From: an uncultured Spirochaetaceae bacterium
GTDB lineage: Bacteria > Spirochaetota > Spirochaetia > Treponematales > Treponemataceae
Reading direction: 5' to 3'
Length of the DNA: 64,000 bases
Assembly: GCA_902802305.1 (NCBI GenBank)
Contig: CADCLG010000005.1
Coordinates: 1 to 64,000 of the forward strand
The notes under the pieces were generated by a model that ran no database searches, was not told the DNA's origin, and saw nothing but the letters and a program-made list of their open reading frames with translations. The position numbers and the translations under genes are program-made. This document shows positions 45,023 to 53,837 of the stretch, piece by piece (positions within the stretch are counted from its first letter, which is position 1; every line of letters starts with the position of its first letter).

Positions 45023-45770
45023 GACGAATCACCTCTTCTGCTAATTTTTCATAACTTTTTGCACCAATACAATTAGGATCATATTTGCAAATTGGAAGTC
45101 CATGAGAAGGAGCTTCTGAAAGTCTTACATTACGAGGAATAATTGTATTAAACACAACATCCTTAAAATAGGACTTAACTTGAAGAACAACATCCTGAGC
45201 AAGTCTTGTTCTGGAATCATACATTGTAAAGAAGATACCGCCAATTGTAAGGGCCGGATTGATTTCTGTCTGAACCTTTTTTACAGTCGAAAGAAGGAGT
45301 GTAATTCCTTCCAAAGCAAAATATTCGCACTGCATTGGAATTAAAACTGAATCAGCTGCGGCAAGACCATTCAAAGTCAAAATACCTAAAGAAGGAGGAC
45401 AGTCAATTAAAATATAATCATATTTATCATGAAGTGGCTGCAAAGCTTTTTTAAGATAAAACTCACGGTCTTCCTGATCTACAAGTTCGACTGCTGCACC
45501 AGACAAATCAATAGATGCACTGATTGCATCCAGATTCTCTACAGGTGTATGTTTTACTGCATCTTCTGCAGAAACCATTTCTGCAATCAATTCATAAACA
45601 GTTGGTTTTTGAGTAGAAACTCCTACTCCACTTGACATATTTCCCTGTGAGTCAAAATCAACAAGAAGAACCTTTTTCCCCGCCAACGCAATATACGCAC
45701 CAATATTAATTGCAGAAGTTGTTTTTCCAACACCGCCTTTTTGATTTACAAATACTATGCATTTTCCCAT
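45015..45770 (-). CDS. parA: Chromosome-partition ATPase ParA (Soj)
   Basis: 251 residues with a deviant Walker A KGGVGKTT (11-18), Walker A' VLLVDFDSQGN (34-44) and Walker B YILIDCPPSL. There is no N-terminal helix-turn-helix, so it is the short chromosomal Soj type. It works with ParB to segregate origins. The start at ATG 45770 is preceded by an extended -10 (TG-T-TATACT) whose predicted start point is the A of the ATG, so the mRNA is probably leaderless. Confidence 0.97.
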   Translation of the reverse strand: MGKCIVFVNQKGGVGKTTSAINIGAYIALAGKKVLLVDFDSQGNMSSGVGVSTQKPTVYELIAEMVSAEDAVKHTPVENLDAISASIDLSGAAVELVDQEDREFYLKKALQPLHDKYDYILIDCPPSLGILTLNGLAAADSVLIPMQCEYFALEGITLLLSTVKKVQTEINPALTIGGIFFTMYDSRTRLAQDVVLQVKSYFKDVVFNTIIPRNVRLSEAPSHGLPICKYDPNCIGAKSYEKLAEEVIRRG

Positions 45771-45776
45771 AGCTAT

Positions 45777-45785
45777 AGTATAACA
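45777..45785 (-). promoter_or_regulatory. Extended -10 promoter of parAB, leaderless
   Basis: TG (45785-45784), one base, TATACT (45782-45777) on the minus strand; the ATG starts seven bases after the last base of the box. No consensus -35 is visible. Confidence 0.6.
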
Positions 45786-45846
45786 GTTTTAAAAAAAATA
45801 GTATACTGTAATAAAATCAGGCAAAGGTATTTTAGGAAAAATAAAT

Positions 45847-47046
45847 ATGATTTTAAGCGTAACCCTATCAAAACCAGCAAAAAACATTCAGGAAATGCTG
45901 GGTAAAGAGTATGAAAAAATCAAAATTAAGATAAAAAACTCTGCGGATGGCTTTTCTTATTTTGCAGAAATGTTTACAAAAACTCAGGTTTTTCATAAGC
46001 ACTTTACAGAAAAAGAGTTACAAGTATTTTTGCTTGAAAATGAAGGCAAATCTTTTAAAAACTGCATAAAAATCACGGAAACGGAAGAAATTACTTCCCT
46101 TGCAAATAAGAAGGGTGAAATCCGCGTTTTTACCAAGCCAATTAAAAATAAGGCTCAAGCTGATGTAATTTCCTCTCAAAATACAGCAAATCTTAAATAC
46201 TTTGCCAGTCCCCAGAGACAAAAAAAATATATTCTTGAAGAAGGAAAGCCGGTTCCATTTCTGGTATTGCTTGGAATAATGACACCAGAGGGAAAAGTCA
46301 TTTCTTCAAAATACGATAAATTCAAGCAGATAAACCGCTTTCTTGAGTTTATAAATGATATTACCCCGGAGCTGATAAAATCAAAGAAATCAGAAAATGA
46401 TGACAGTAGAAATCCTGTCAGAATCGTTGATTTTGGCTGCGGAAAATCTTATCTTACCTTTGCCATTCATTATTTTTTTACAGAAATCAAACAGATTCCC
46501 TGTAATATTGAAGGTCTGGATTTAAAGGAAGAGGTAATTTCCTATTGTAATGAAATTGTTCATAAGCTTAATCTCAAAAACATCATTTTCAGGACCGGCA
46601 ATATAGAAAATTATTCAGAAGAAGAAAATCCTGACTTGATAATTACTCTGCACGCCTGTGACACTGCTACCGATTATGCATTAAAATATGCTGTTGAAAA
46701 AAAAGCAAAGGCAATTCTCAGCGTTCCCTGCTGCCAGCATCAGATTAACCAGCAGCTGGACAAGAACAAATCACTTTTGCAGGAAAATGTAATGGAACCC
46801 TTGCTAAAATGGGGAATCATTAAAGAAAGATTTTCTGCCCTTATTACGGATGCCCTCCGCGGGGAATGGCTGGAAAAACAGGGCTACAATGTTCAAATGC
46901 TGGAGTTTATTGACATGGAGCATACTCCAAAAAATCTTATGATTCGTGCTGTAAAAAAAGAAGGACCAAAAGCAAGAAAAGAAGAAAAAGAGGCAATCCC
47001 AGAAATTATAAAATCCCTTGGTCTTGCCCCGGAAATATTCAAATAA
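45847..47046 (+). CDS. SAM-dependent methyltransferase, Methyltransf_32 type
   Basis: 399 residues. The N-terminal 180 residues are specific to the family; the C-terminal half carries a class I fold, with the SAM motif RIVDFGCGKSYLTFAIHYFF (about 196-215), EGLDLKEEVISYC, and a catalytic-type segment ALKYAVEKKAKAILSVPCCQ (the PCC-x-H text is typical). Relatives are predicted RNA or protein methyltransferases without firm substrates. Divergent from parA. It ends KEAIPEIIKSLGLAPEIFK. Confidence 0.85.
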   Translation: MILSVTLSKPAKNIQEMLGKEYEKIKIKIKNSADGFSYFAEMFTKTQVFHKHFTEKELQVFLLENEGKSFKNCIKITETEEITSLANKKGEIRVFTKPIKNKAQADVISSQNTANLKYFASPQRQKKYILEEGKPVPFLVLLGIMTPEGKVISSKYDKFKQINRFLEFINDITPELIKSKKSENDDSRNPVRIVDFGCGKSYLTFAIHYFFTEIKQIPCNIEGLDLKEEVISYCNEIVHKLNLKNIIFRTGNIENYSEEENPDLIITLHACDTATDYALKYAVEKKAKAILSVPCCQHQINQQLDKNKSLLQENVMEPLLKWGIIKERFSALITDALRGEWLEKQGYNVQMLEFIDMEHTPKNLMIRAVKKEGPKARKEEKEAIPEIIKSLGLAPEIFK

Positions 47047-47086
47047 AGCAGACTAGCAGACTGCAAGAAGTTACAATAATTTTGGC

Positions 47087-47974
47087 CTATTCCTGATAAT
47101 TTTTCCATGCATCTATGAACTCAAGCATAAACTGCTGTATATTACCAAACCATTTTTTCTGGAACTTACAGGCTTCAACACCAATATAACGGAAGTGCCA
47201 GCATTCCCAGCGATAACCGGTAACATCCTCGTAGCCTTTTGGAAAACTCAGGCTCCAGCCGTATTTATCAGCGTTTTTATACATCCATCTGCCACAAGGA
47301 GTTGTATCATAATCATCATCAATTGAACCAAAATCAATTGCAACTCCAAGCTGATGCTGACTGGTTCCCGGCCTTGCAGATTCCCTTTCCGCTTCTTCAA
47401 GCCCATCCACGCTAACCCAATAATTAAAGAGATTTTTCTGATATTCATAAGAACGATAGGTAGAACTTACATCCAAGGTTATTCCATCTTTCTTAGCAGC
47501 AGCAGCCATTTCTCTTAAAGCTAACTCAGCATCTTCCCGTAAGTAAAGATTTGCTTTGTTAATAACATAAAAATCATTTTTTTCAAGCTTTACAAGATTT
47601 TTTGGAACGTAAGTCTCTGAAACCTTATGTTGCTTATCAATTAAATAATATAGGCTTAAATCATCTTGCGGAAAAGCTGTTTCCAGCTCCAGAACTTTAT
47701 GTAAATCAGCAAGAAATTCCTCTGGATCTCCGTTTGGAATTGCCTCCTTGCAACGCTCTGTCATAGAAACTAAAACCTTATTCAGTTTTTCAATTTCAGG
47801 GTTGATTTTCACAATTTCTTCCTGCTTTGAATTATTTTTTTCTTCAAGATTTTTTTCTTCAAGAGTATTTACTGTATTTTTTTCAGTCTTTTCGTTTAAT
47901 TTTGACTTTGCACAAGAAGTCATGCCTGTTAAAAATAAAAGCGCAATTATAAATAAAACATTATGTTTGGTCAT
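47087..47974 (-). CDS. Lipoprotein D-alanyl-D-alanine carboxypeptidase, VanY/M15B family
   Basis: 295 residues with a lipobox MTSC (Cys 21), a Glu/Asn/Lys-rich linker, and a C-terminal M15B domain of about 170 residues. The zinc motif SQHQLGVAIDF and the second WHFRYIG motif (here WECWHFRYIG) are intact, and the helix YRSYEYQKNLFNYW is typical. It trims D-Ala-D-Ala peptides in the cell wall from the membrane surface. GGAG precedes ATG 47974. No van regulators nearby, so it is housekeeping rather than resistance. Confidence 0.92.
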   Translation of the reverse strand: MTKHNVLFIIALLFLTGMTSCAKSKLNEKTEKNTVNTLEEKNLEEKNNSKQEEIVKINPEIEKLNKVLVSMTERCKEAIPNGDPEEFLADLHKVLELETAFPQDDLSLYYLIDKQHKVSETYVPKNLVKLEKNDFYVINKANLYLREDAELALREMAAAAKKDGITLDVSSTYRSYEYQKNLFNYWVSVDGLEEAERESARPGTSQHQLGVAIDFGSIDDDYDTTPCGRWMYKNADKYGWSLSFPKGYEDVTGYRWECWHFRYIGVEACKFQKKWFGNIQQFMLEFIDAWKNYQE

Positions 47975-48041
47975 TCAAATCTCCATTTTAAGAGTAAATC
48001 TTTGATAATTTCTTACTGCTTTTTGCAATTTCTTAACAAAA

Positions 48042-49190
48042 CTAATCAATAGTCAAAATCCCATTCTCAAGAATATTCTTTGAGCTGCCATCTGCATAAA
48101 TCAATGTGATTGTCGGATTTTTTACAACTCCATCAAGATGAATCAAACTTGGAGCATCATTGTCATAATTGGCACCAATAGCAAAATGACAGGTATGGAA
48201 AGCCTTTTCATCTTCTAGCATATTTCCGGTAATTCTTGCAGCTGGATTAAGACCAATTCCAAGCTCTCCAATATTTCTGGCGTTCTTTTTATATACTTCA
48301 CCCATATTTTCAGGAATCTTTTTTTCTTTTTCATAAACAAGAGAACGCTGTTCTGCTTCTGTGATTGTCTTTAAAAGACGTTTTGCTTCTTCTCCACCAG
48401 TAATTTCTTTTACATAACCTTCAATAACCTTGCAAACAATTGGAGTCTCAATAATTGCATCTCCATCTGCAAAAGTCATAGAACCATCATAAACGATTGT
48501 TCCTTCGCAACCAGAGGAAAGAGAATCACCTTCATATTTTAGCCCACCAACTAAAGGACTTATATAAACTTCACCGGCAGGAATATTACCACCACTTCCA
48601 GGAGTAGAAAAATCTCCATCATCAAAAAAGAGTTTACGTGTCTTTACCGGGATAACTAAATCTGTACCAGCTGGAGCAGTTACATGAACAGTTTCTGCCC
48701 CCTTAAAAAGCTCTTTCATTTTTTTACAGCGTGTCTGCAATTCTTTGTAATCAATATTTGCAGTACGATTCAGCATATCTACTGTAATTCCAGGAGTCCA
48801 TACCGCGCGCATAGTCTTTTTTCCATCAAGAAGATAGTCGAAGGTGCTTGTATAAGTGTTTCCGTCGTCTGTTTTATAAGGATTTGCAACCGCTTCCGGA
48901 TCCTTTCCAAGCTTTATCTTTGAAATTGAAAAACAAACATCCGGTTCAGACTTAATTGCACCAATTACTTCCGGATTTGCATTATCAAAGCTTGTTTTTT
49001 CAGGCTGATAAATCAAGGTGGTCAAGGCCCCGCAATTCTGTGCTGCCTGATACAAATCCTGAGCAATTTCGCAGGTAGCCGGATTTGCTATAATCAAAAC
49101 GCGTTCACCCTTTTTTACGCTGACAACATCCTGTACAACAACTTCTGCTGCTGTTCTATTTTTTTTGTTTTTTAACTTATCTATAAACAT
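48042..49190 (-). CDS. M29-family aminopeptidase-like protein
   Basis: 382 residues. Signature features of the thermophilic aminopeptidase (M29) group are seen: GGNIPAGEVYISP with its metal-binding Glu, NIGELGIGLNPAARITGNML, FHTCHFAIGANYDND and the closing SLIHLDGVVKNPTITLIYAD. The N-terminal lobe has VKKGERVLIIANPATCEIAQ. M29 enzymes are cobalt- or zinc-dependent leucyl-type aminopeptidases of the cytosol. A GGAGG site precedes ATG 49190. Substrate range is not deducible. Confidence 0.88.
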   Translation of the reverse strand: MFIDKLKNKKNRTAAEVVVQDVVSVKKGERVLIIANPATCEIAQDLYQAAQNCGALTTLIYQPEKTSFDNANPEVIGAIKSEPDVCFSISKIKLGKDPEAVANPYKTDDGNTYTSTFDYLLDGKKTMRAVWTPGITVDMLNRTANIDYKELQTRCKKMKELFKGAETVHVTAPAGTDLVIPVKTRKLFFDDGDFSTPGSGGNIPAGEVYISPLVGGLKYEGDSLSSGCEGTIVYDGSMTFADGDAIIETPIVCKVIEGYVKEITGGEEAKRLLKTITEAEQRSLVYEKEKKIPENMGEVYKKNARNIGELGIGLNPAARITGNMLEDEKAFHTCHFAIGANYDNDAPSLIHLDGVVKNPTITLIYADGSSKNILENGILTID

Positions 49191-49233
49191 AAAGCCTCCA
49201 ATATGTTAGTTCCTTTATATTATCTCCAATATA

Positions 49234-49908
49234 TTATTTTTTTATAATAACCAAGTTTCGTTCTACATCATCAAGATAGGGAACAGATAGTTTTTCAACT
49301 TTATATTCAGGAACAACAGTTTTTATCCCCTCCATCTCTACCTGAATGTTTTCCAATTTTGCTTTATAAGCACAAATAAGACCGCCTTTCTTTACAATCC
49401 GCAAAAGAGTTTTAATCATTTTTTTATCCAGCGGTCTGAATGCCCTGAAAGTGATTAAATCATAACTTTCTTCTGGGACAGCTTCTGCCTGCAAATTGAC
49501 AACCTGAACATTTTTAAGTCCAAGTAGAGCCGCACAGTTTTCCAGAAAAGAACAGCGTTTTTCCATCCGTTCAACCAAATTAAACTTAATCTCAGGGAAA
49601 ACAGCCGCAAGAGGAATGCCGGGTAATCCACCGCCAGAACCAATATCGGCAAGTGTAAAGGAATTATCATTTTTACAATCGCCGGTCAGCTCACCAATAA
49701 GAGTCTTTAAAACATTATAAGGAGCAAGAGAATCCAGAATATGGCGTATTACAAGCTCATCATGATCCGAAGTATTTGTAAGATTATATGCCGAATTAAA
49801 AAGAATAATTTCTTTTATATATCTTTCCATTTTTTCAGAAACTTCAGCAATTCTGTCTTCCGCAATTCCACACTTTTTTAATCCGCGTATCAAAATATCT
49901 TCGCTCAT
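49234..49908 (-). CDS. rsmG: 16S rRNA (guanine-527-N7)-methyltransferase RsmG
   Basis: 224 residues from ATG 49908 (GGTGAG six bases before); a TTG two codons earlier is less likely. Family motifs: YNLTNTSDHDELVIRHILDS, the SAM loop ADIGSGGGLPGIPLA (about 81-95), and LVERMEKRCSFLENC. It modifies G527 of 16S rRNA. In many bacteria rsmG lies next to parAB by the origin; here it is about 3.5 kb from parAB with three unrelated genes between. Confidence 0.95.
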   Translation of the reverse strand: MSEDILIRGLKKCGIAEDRIAEVSEKMERYIKEIILFNSAYNLTNTSDHDELVIRHILDSLAPYNVLKTLIGELTGDCKNDNSFTLADIGSGGGLPGIPLAAVFPEIKFNLVERMEKRCSFLENCAALLGLKNVQVVNLQAEAVPEESYDLITFRAFRPLDKKMIKTLLRIVKKGGLICAYKAKLENIQVEMEGIKTVVPEYKVEKLSVPYLDDVERNLVIIKK

Positions 49909-49924
49909 GACCAACTCACCTGCC

Positions 49925-50842
49925 TTATTTTACATCAATATTCAAAAGCATATCTGCATTAAAACCACCCTCATCATAATGAAGCACAACAAGATTTCCT
50001 GTTTTCTGAGCAGTAAGGTCACCCAACTGGCACATTCTATACACAAAGGAATTAGCATTTTTTTTATCCTGGGCGATAGTCGGAATAACTTCATAAGAAG
50101 TTACAGCACCATTACTGCTTTTTGTCTTAAAAAGAAAATAAAAGGTTTCATTCATCTGGGACTGGTTTACAAAATATTTTCTATCAGCAGTTAAAAGAAA
50201 TGAACCGTCAGCTTCGGCTTCGCTAAAGAAAACCTGGGTAAGGGAATCTGCTATATTAAAGCCATTTATTTTAAAACGAAGAATAGCTGGTTCTCGGGTT
50301 TTAAAAGTCTGATTGTCCTGTTTCTGCATTGAGAGCTCTTCTTTCTGCTCTGCGCTGGCCTTTTTCTGTTCTGCCTTCAACTCATCAAGACTTTCAAGCA
50401 TCTTTTGCAGCAAGGCTGTCTGAGAGTTTTGTGCGGAACTTGTATTAAGATTAAAACCTGCTAAAGATGAAATATTAGAAAAAAGATTGGAATCATACAA
50501 AGAAGAAATATCAGAAGCTGTCAGTAAATCTGAACCTGAAACCATTTTTTTTACTAAATCTTCAGTTGTATAACCGTCTTTTAATACTGTCTGATTTTTA
50601 TCTCCACTATTATCAAGTGCCTGATTCTCAGTAGGATTTTGTTTCTGAGGCAGATTTTTTGGCGGAATGTTAGGTGTGTAAAAGGTATCATCCAACTGAG
50701 GCATTGTAACATCTGGCATAGCAGGCATATCCGGCATAGCAGGCATTTTTGCCTGGGCAAAAAGAATTGCGGAAATAAAAAATAAAACAAGCCCCGCCAT
50801 AAAGTTCCGCTTAAAAGAAGGATTAAAATCAGAGATTTGCAA
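49925..50842 (-). CDS. Secreted protein of unknown function with MPAMPD repeats
   Basis: 305 residues from TTG 50842, with GGAGG upstream; the frame overlaps the preceding gene's end by 14 bases. A signal peptide (about 12-31) is followed by a Met/Pro-rich start, with MPAMPDMPAMPD. A Gln/Asn-rich middle with a coiled-coil-like helix (KMLESLDELKAEQKKASAEQ) leads to a C-terminal beta domain of about 130 residues. Not recognised; probably periplasmic. Possibly co-transcribed with the zinc-protease-like gene. Confidence 0.75.
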   Translation of the reverse strand: MQISDFNPSFKRNFMAGLVLFFISAILFAQAKMPAMPDMPAMPDVTMPQLDDTFYTPNIPPKNLPQKQNPTENQALDNSGDKNQTVLKDGYTTEDLVKKMVSGSDLLTASDISSLYDSNLFSNISSLAGFNLNTSSAQNSQTALLQKMLESLDELKAEQKKASAEQKEELSMQKQDNQTFKTREPAILRFKINGFNIADSLTQVFFSEAEADGSFLLTADRKYFVNQSQMNETFYFLFKTKSSNGAVTSYEVIPTIAQDKKNANSFVYRMCQLGDLTAQKTGNLVVLHYDEGGFNADMLLNIDVK

Positions 50843-51641
50843 GACTTTCCTCCACCACTTCCAATCTTTGCGTTAACTGTGCAATTGTTTTTTCAAGTCT
50901 GTTCTTTTCTTTTTCTAATCTTGTTTTAGGGTCTATTTTTTTAGCTTCAGCAGATTTCTGCTTCATCAGTTCGCGTACAGTTGCCGGTGATTTTCCGCCT
51001 TCAATAAACTGCTGTTCTACGGCCTGTCTGTCATCCTTCTTTTTTACAGAAGCAACAACCTTCATATTGTCAAAACCGATTGCAGGATTTATCTGAGAGG
51101 CGCCGATTTTTCTTATCTCTCTTTCTGAACTTCGTGGCAAACACAAAACACGGTCTATATAATCTTCATAACGGATATTGGCTTCCTTACAGAGCTCCCA
51201 GGCACGTGCAAGCTTTTTACCAAACTCCTGCATAAGTTCACCATTTTTAGCAAGGTAATTTGTCTTAATGTCTTCGGTAAGTTCCTTTAATTCAGCATTT
51301 CCATCCAAACCGAGAGAGTAATAGCCTTTCTCTTCTGCGATAGCAATCAAAGCACCAAACTTTGCCCAAAACTCCTGAGTATGAACCTTTGAATTGCAGA
51401 CATAAGTTGGATCTTCTTCAAGTTTTTTTTCTGTGATTTTATGATGAGTGTATTCATGAACTGCAGTATAAACTAATTCGTTATCTGCTTTAAAATTTAG
51501 ATTATGAAGATAGATTTCGTGTGTATCCGGTTTATAAAAACCGTTTACCCGCTTACTTTCTTTTCCTGTCTGAATTACAGAAAAATCTATACCAGTTTCT
51601 TCAATATCAAGTAAAATCTCTTTTATTCTTTCGTTTGTCAT
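50829..51641 (-). CDS. Zinc metallopeptidase-like protein with coiled-coil tail
   Basis: 270 residues from ATG 51641 (AAGGGGAA before it); a longer frame begins inside rsmE without a site. The HExxH motif stands at about 60-64 (AVHEYTHHKITEK), with a possible third ligand in HTQEFWAKFG downstream, in the manner of SprT-like or M78-like proteins. The last 50 residues are a heptad coiled coil (LEKEKNRLEKTIAQLTQRLE). No signal peptide. A DNA-linked or regulatory protease role is possible, not shown. Confidence 0.75.
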   Translation of the reverse strand: MTNERIKEILLDIEETGIDFSVIQTGKESKRVNGFYKPDTHEIYLHNLNFKADNELVYTAVHEYTHHKITEKKLEEDPTYVCNSKVHTQEFWAKFGALIAIAEEKGYYSLGLDGNAELKELTEDIKTNYLAKNGELMQEFGKKLARAWELCKEANIRYEDYIDRVLCLPRSSEREIRKIGASQINPAIGFDNMKVVASVKKKDDRQAVEQQFIEGGKSPATVRELMKQKSAEAKKIDPKTRLEKEKNRLEKTIAQLTQRLEVVEESLANL

Positions 51642-51663
51642 TTCCCCTTCACCTAAGTTCTGC

Positions 51664-52434
51664 TTAACACAAAACTCCCATTTCATTAAGTATAATAGAA
51701 CCAGCAACCGTAGCTGCCGTTTCAGTTCTCATAATTCTCTCTCCCATTCCGCAACGGATATAACCATGGCTCTCCAGTAACAATCTTTCATTGTCTGTCC
51801 AACCTCGTTCACTTCCTATTGCAGCAATAACATAAGGACTGTTGGCCCTTACATCATTATTTATAATTTTATCCTTTATTGCCATTTTTAAGGAAGAGTT
51901 CGGATTTACATTATCTAGAGCAAGCTTTAAATCAACATTTCCTTCATTTTTCTTTTCATCTTCCTCCAGATGATTAATACATTCACGCAGATTTTTGTGA
52001 AGAAATAATTCAGGAACATGAGTACTTCCAGCCTGAATGGTTCCATCCAGAAGCATTTTATAAGCGTTACCTTTTTCTACCAAAGTTGACTGTAAATAAG
52101 ATTTTTCCCCAAGCTCAGTTCCCGTAAGATGAACCTGGCAAACTCCGAGTGCAGCAATATCCCGCAAAAGTCTTTTCAGCTGAATGGGACGGGGAAAGCC
52201 TATTATCATTTTAAGCCTGTTCAATGGTTTTCCGTCTGACTGCCCTTCAAAAGAAAAGCTGATTGAATCTGTAATCGAAATTATTTTTGCAAGTCCCGCT
52301 TTTCCACCAATAATTCCAGCTGTAAAATACTCTCCCTCTTTTTTATGTAAAATTTTTAAAATATGCTGGGCACGTTCATCTTCTATTTTTAGAGGCATTG
52401 AGATTTCTTCGGGAGTAAACAGACAGATATTCAT
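51664..52434 (-). CDS. rsmE: 16S rRNA (uracil-1498-N3)-methyltransferase RsmE
   Basis: 256 residues of the SPOUT family. An N-terminal PUA-like part (DERAQHILKILHKKEGEYFT) precedes the knotted SAM site with PYVIAAIGSERGWTDNERLL, and GYIRCGMGERIMRTETAATV near the end is diagnostic. It methylates U1498 of 16S rRNA. No strong ribosome site is seen before ATG 52434. The next gene's start (51641) lies 22 bases after its stop. Confidence 0.95.
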   Translation of the reverse strand: MNICLFTPEEISMPLKIEDERAQHILKILHKKEGEYFTAGIIGGKAGLAKIISITDSISFSFEGQSDGKPLNRLKMIIGFPRPIQLKRLLRDIAALGVCQVHLTGTELGEKSYLQSTLVEKGNAYKMLLDGTIQAGSTHVPELFLHKNLRECINHLEEDEKKNEGNVDLKLALDNVNPNSSLKMAIKDKIINNDVRANSPYVIAAIGSERGWTDNERLLLESHGYIRCGMGERIMRTETAATVAGSIILNEMGVLC

Positions 52435-52452
52435 TTATATTTTTAACCTATC

Positions 52453-53817
52453 CTAACTATACATATTAATTTGCTTTAAAATCTTAGTAAGCTGATCTTT
52501 TTCAATTAAATCTATAGGACGACCTTCTGTATATTTATGAGCACTATCAGAAAATGTTCCCATTGTTACACAATAGCCGCTGTCACATTTTGCATCGCGA
52601 ATTTTAGAATGGAACTCTCGAATAAAAATATCACCAATTACAGTCTGAGTTCTGTAGAAACGGAAAATAACTCTTGATTCCCACTTGCTGTTATTGGCAA
52701 AACAGATGATTTCTACACACTCTGAACCAATTGCAACATCCTCAATTTTGACAAAAGAATCCTTGAAAAAAGTTGCTATAAATTTTCTGCACAAGGCAAC
52801 AAAATCACTGGTTCCCGACATAAGGTAAATCTGCAAATTCTGATTCTGATTTAATTCCTTATATCTGGCTACAAGAGTATCAACATCTTTATAATGTCCG
52901 TGAATATTCTGAATCTGTCTTAAATGAATAAGTGCCTTTGGAATATTATTCAAGCCAATATAAGCAAGAGCGCAACGGTATAAAATCTGAACGAAAATCT
53001 TTTCAGGAACATTATTAAGCTTCATTCCAATCTCATAATCCTGAACTGCCGCCTGAAAATTCTTCTGATGCTCGTGAATTTTACCGGCTTCCAGACAGCA
53101 CTGGGCACCAAAATTAGGATCTGTTCTCAAGTGAACAAAAACCTTAAGGGCACGGTCAGCATAGCCGCTTTCTGCCATAGAAATAGCCATCTGATATAAA
53201 ACTTCTTTGTTATCAGGCTGCTCTTCCAGAACTCTTTTCAAAAAAGGAAGACACTCTTTATATTTCTGTCCCTTAAAAAGACAGGAAGCAAGTGCCTGAC
53301 TTACCAGAACACTTTCAGGAGAGAGCAGTCTGCTTTTTTTATAACAAATTATTGCTTTTTCCAGATTTCCTTTTGCCTCAAAGGATTTTCCAAGATAAAA
53401 TGTCGTATCAAAAACCTCGGAATCCTTACGGGTAGAAACCATAAGATAATTAATTGCCTCATCTATTTTTCCAAGATTGTAAGCGGCAACTCCAAGGCGA
53501 CTTGTTGTTTTTGCCACATTAATTTCTATATGTGCGGTAGAAAGATCATATAAAGTTCTATATATACTCCAGACCTTTTCCCAATTGCTGTCACTGTAGT
53601 AAACCTCGCCCAAGCCTTCCAAAGCAACCACGTTATGAGGATCGTGGGCAATCTTTTTTTCGTAGTCTCTTATTACTGCTGATTTTCCTTTTTTCTGAAC
53701 TGTTGCAGCAAGCTTTTCGCGTGATTTAGGAGCCGTCTTGCTACCAGTAGCAATAACAAGCACTATTGAGACAATGACAGCCACAATTGCGATACTTACA
53801 AGAACAGGAATCAACAT
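52453..53817 (-). CDS. Membrane-anchored TPR protein with degenerate Mrr-like domain
   Basis: 454 residues. An N-terminal helix (1-24) anchors the protein, followed by about eight tetratricopeptide repeats (45-310; for example FDTTFYLGKSFEAKGNLEKA). Residues of about 335-454 look like a restriction-endonuclease-like Mrr domain: DSGYCVTMGTFSDSAHKYTE and RPIDLIEKDQLTKIL match its late strands. The catalytic Asp and Q-x-K residues of active Mrr enzymes are not where expected (IFRFYRT instead), so it is probably inactive. GGAGG precedes ATG 53817. A scaffold role is plausible. Confidence 0.82.
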   Translation of the reverse strand: MLIPVLVSIAIVAVIVSIVLVIATGSKTAPKSREKLAATVQKKGKSAVIRDYEKKIAHDPHNVVALEGLGEVYYSDSNWEKVWSIYRTLYDLSTAHIEINVAKTTSRLGVAAYNLGKIDEAINYLMVSTRKDSEVFDTTFYLGKSFEAKGNLEKAIICYKKSRLLSPESVLVSQALASCLFKGQKYKECLPFLKRVLEEQPDNKEVLYQMAISMAESGYADRALKVFVHLRTDPNFGAQCCLEAGKIHEHQKNFQAAVQDYEIGMKLNNVPEKIFVQILYRCALAYIGLNNIPKALIHLRQIQNIHGHYKDVDTLVARYKELNQNQNLQIYLMSGTSDFVALCRKFIATFFKDSFVKIEDVAIGSECVEIICFANNSKWESRVIFRFYRTQTVIGDIFIREFHSKIRDAKCDSGYCVTMGTFSDSAHKYTEGRPIDLIEKDQLTKILKQINMYS

Positions 53818-53837
53818 TGATAAAAGCCTCCAAAATA

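Noticed and set aside
45771-45846. parS site or replication origin by parAB
   Set aside because: No 16-base TGTTTCACGTGAAACA-like palindrome and no cluster of TTATCCACA boxes in the gap.
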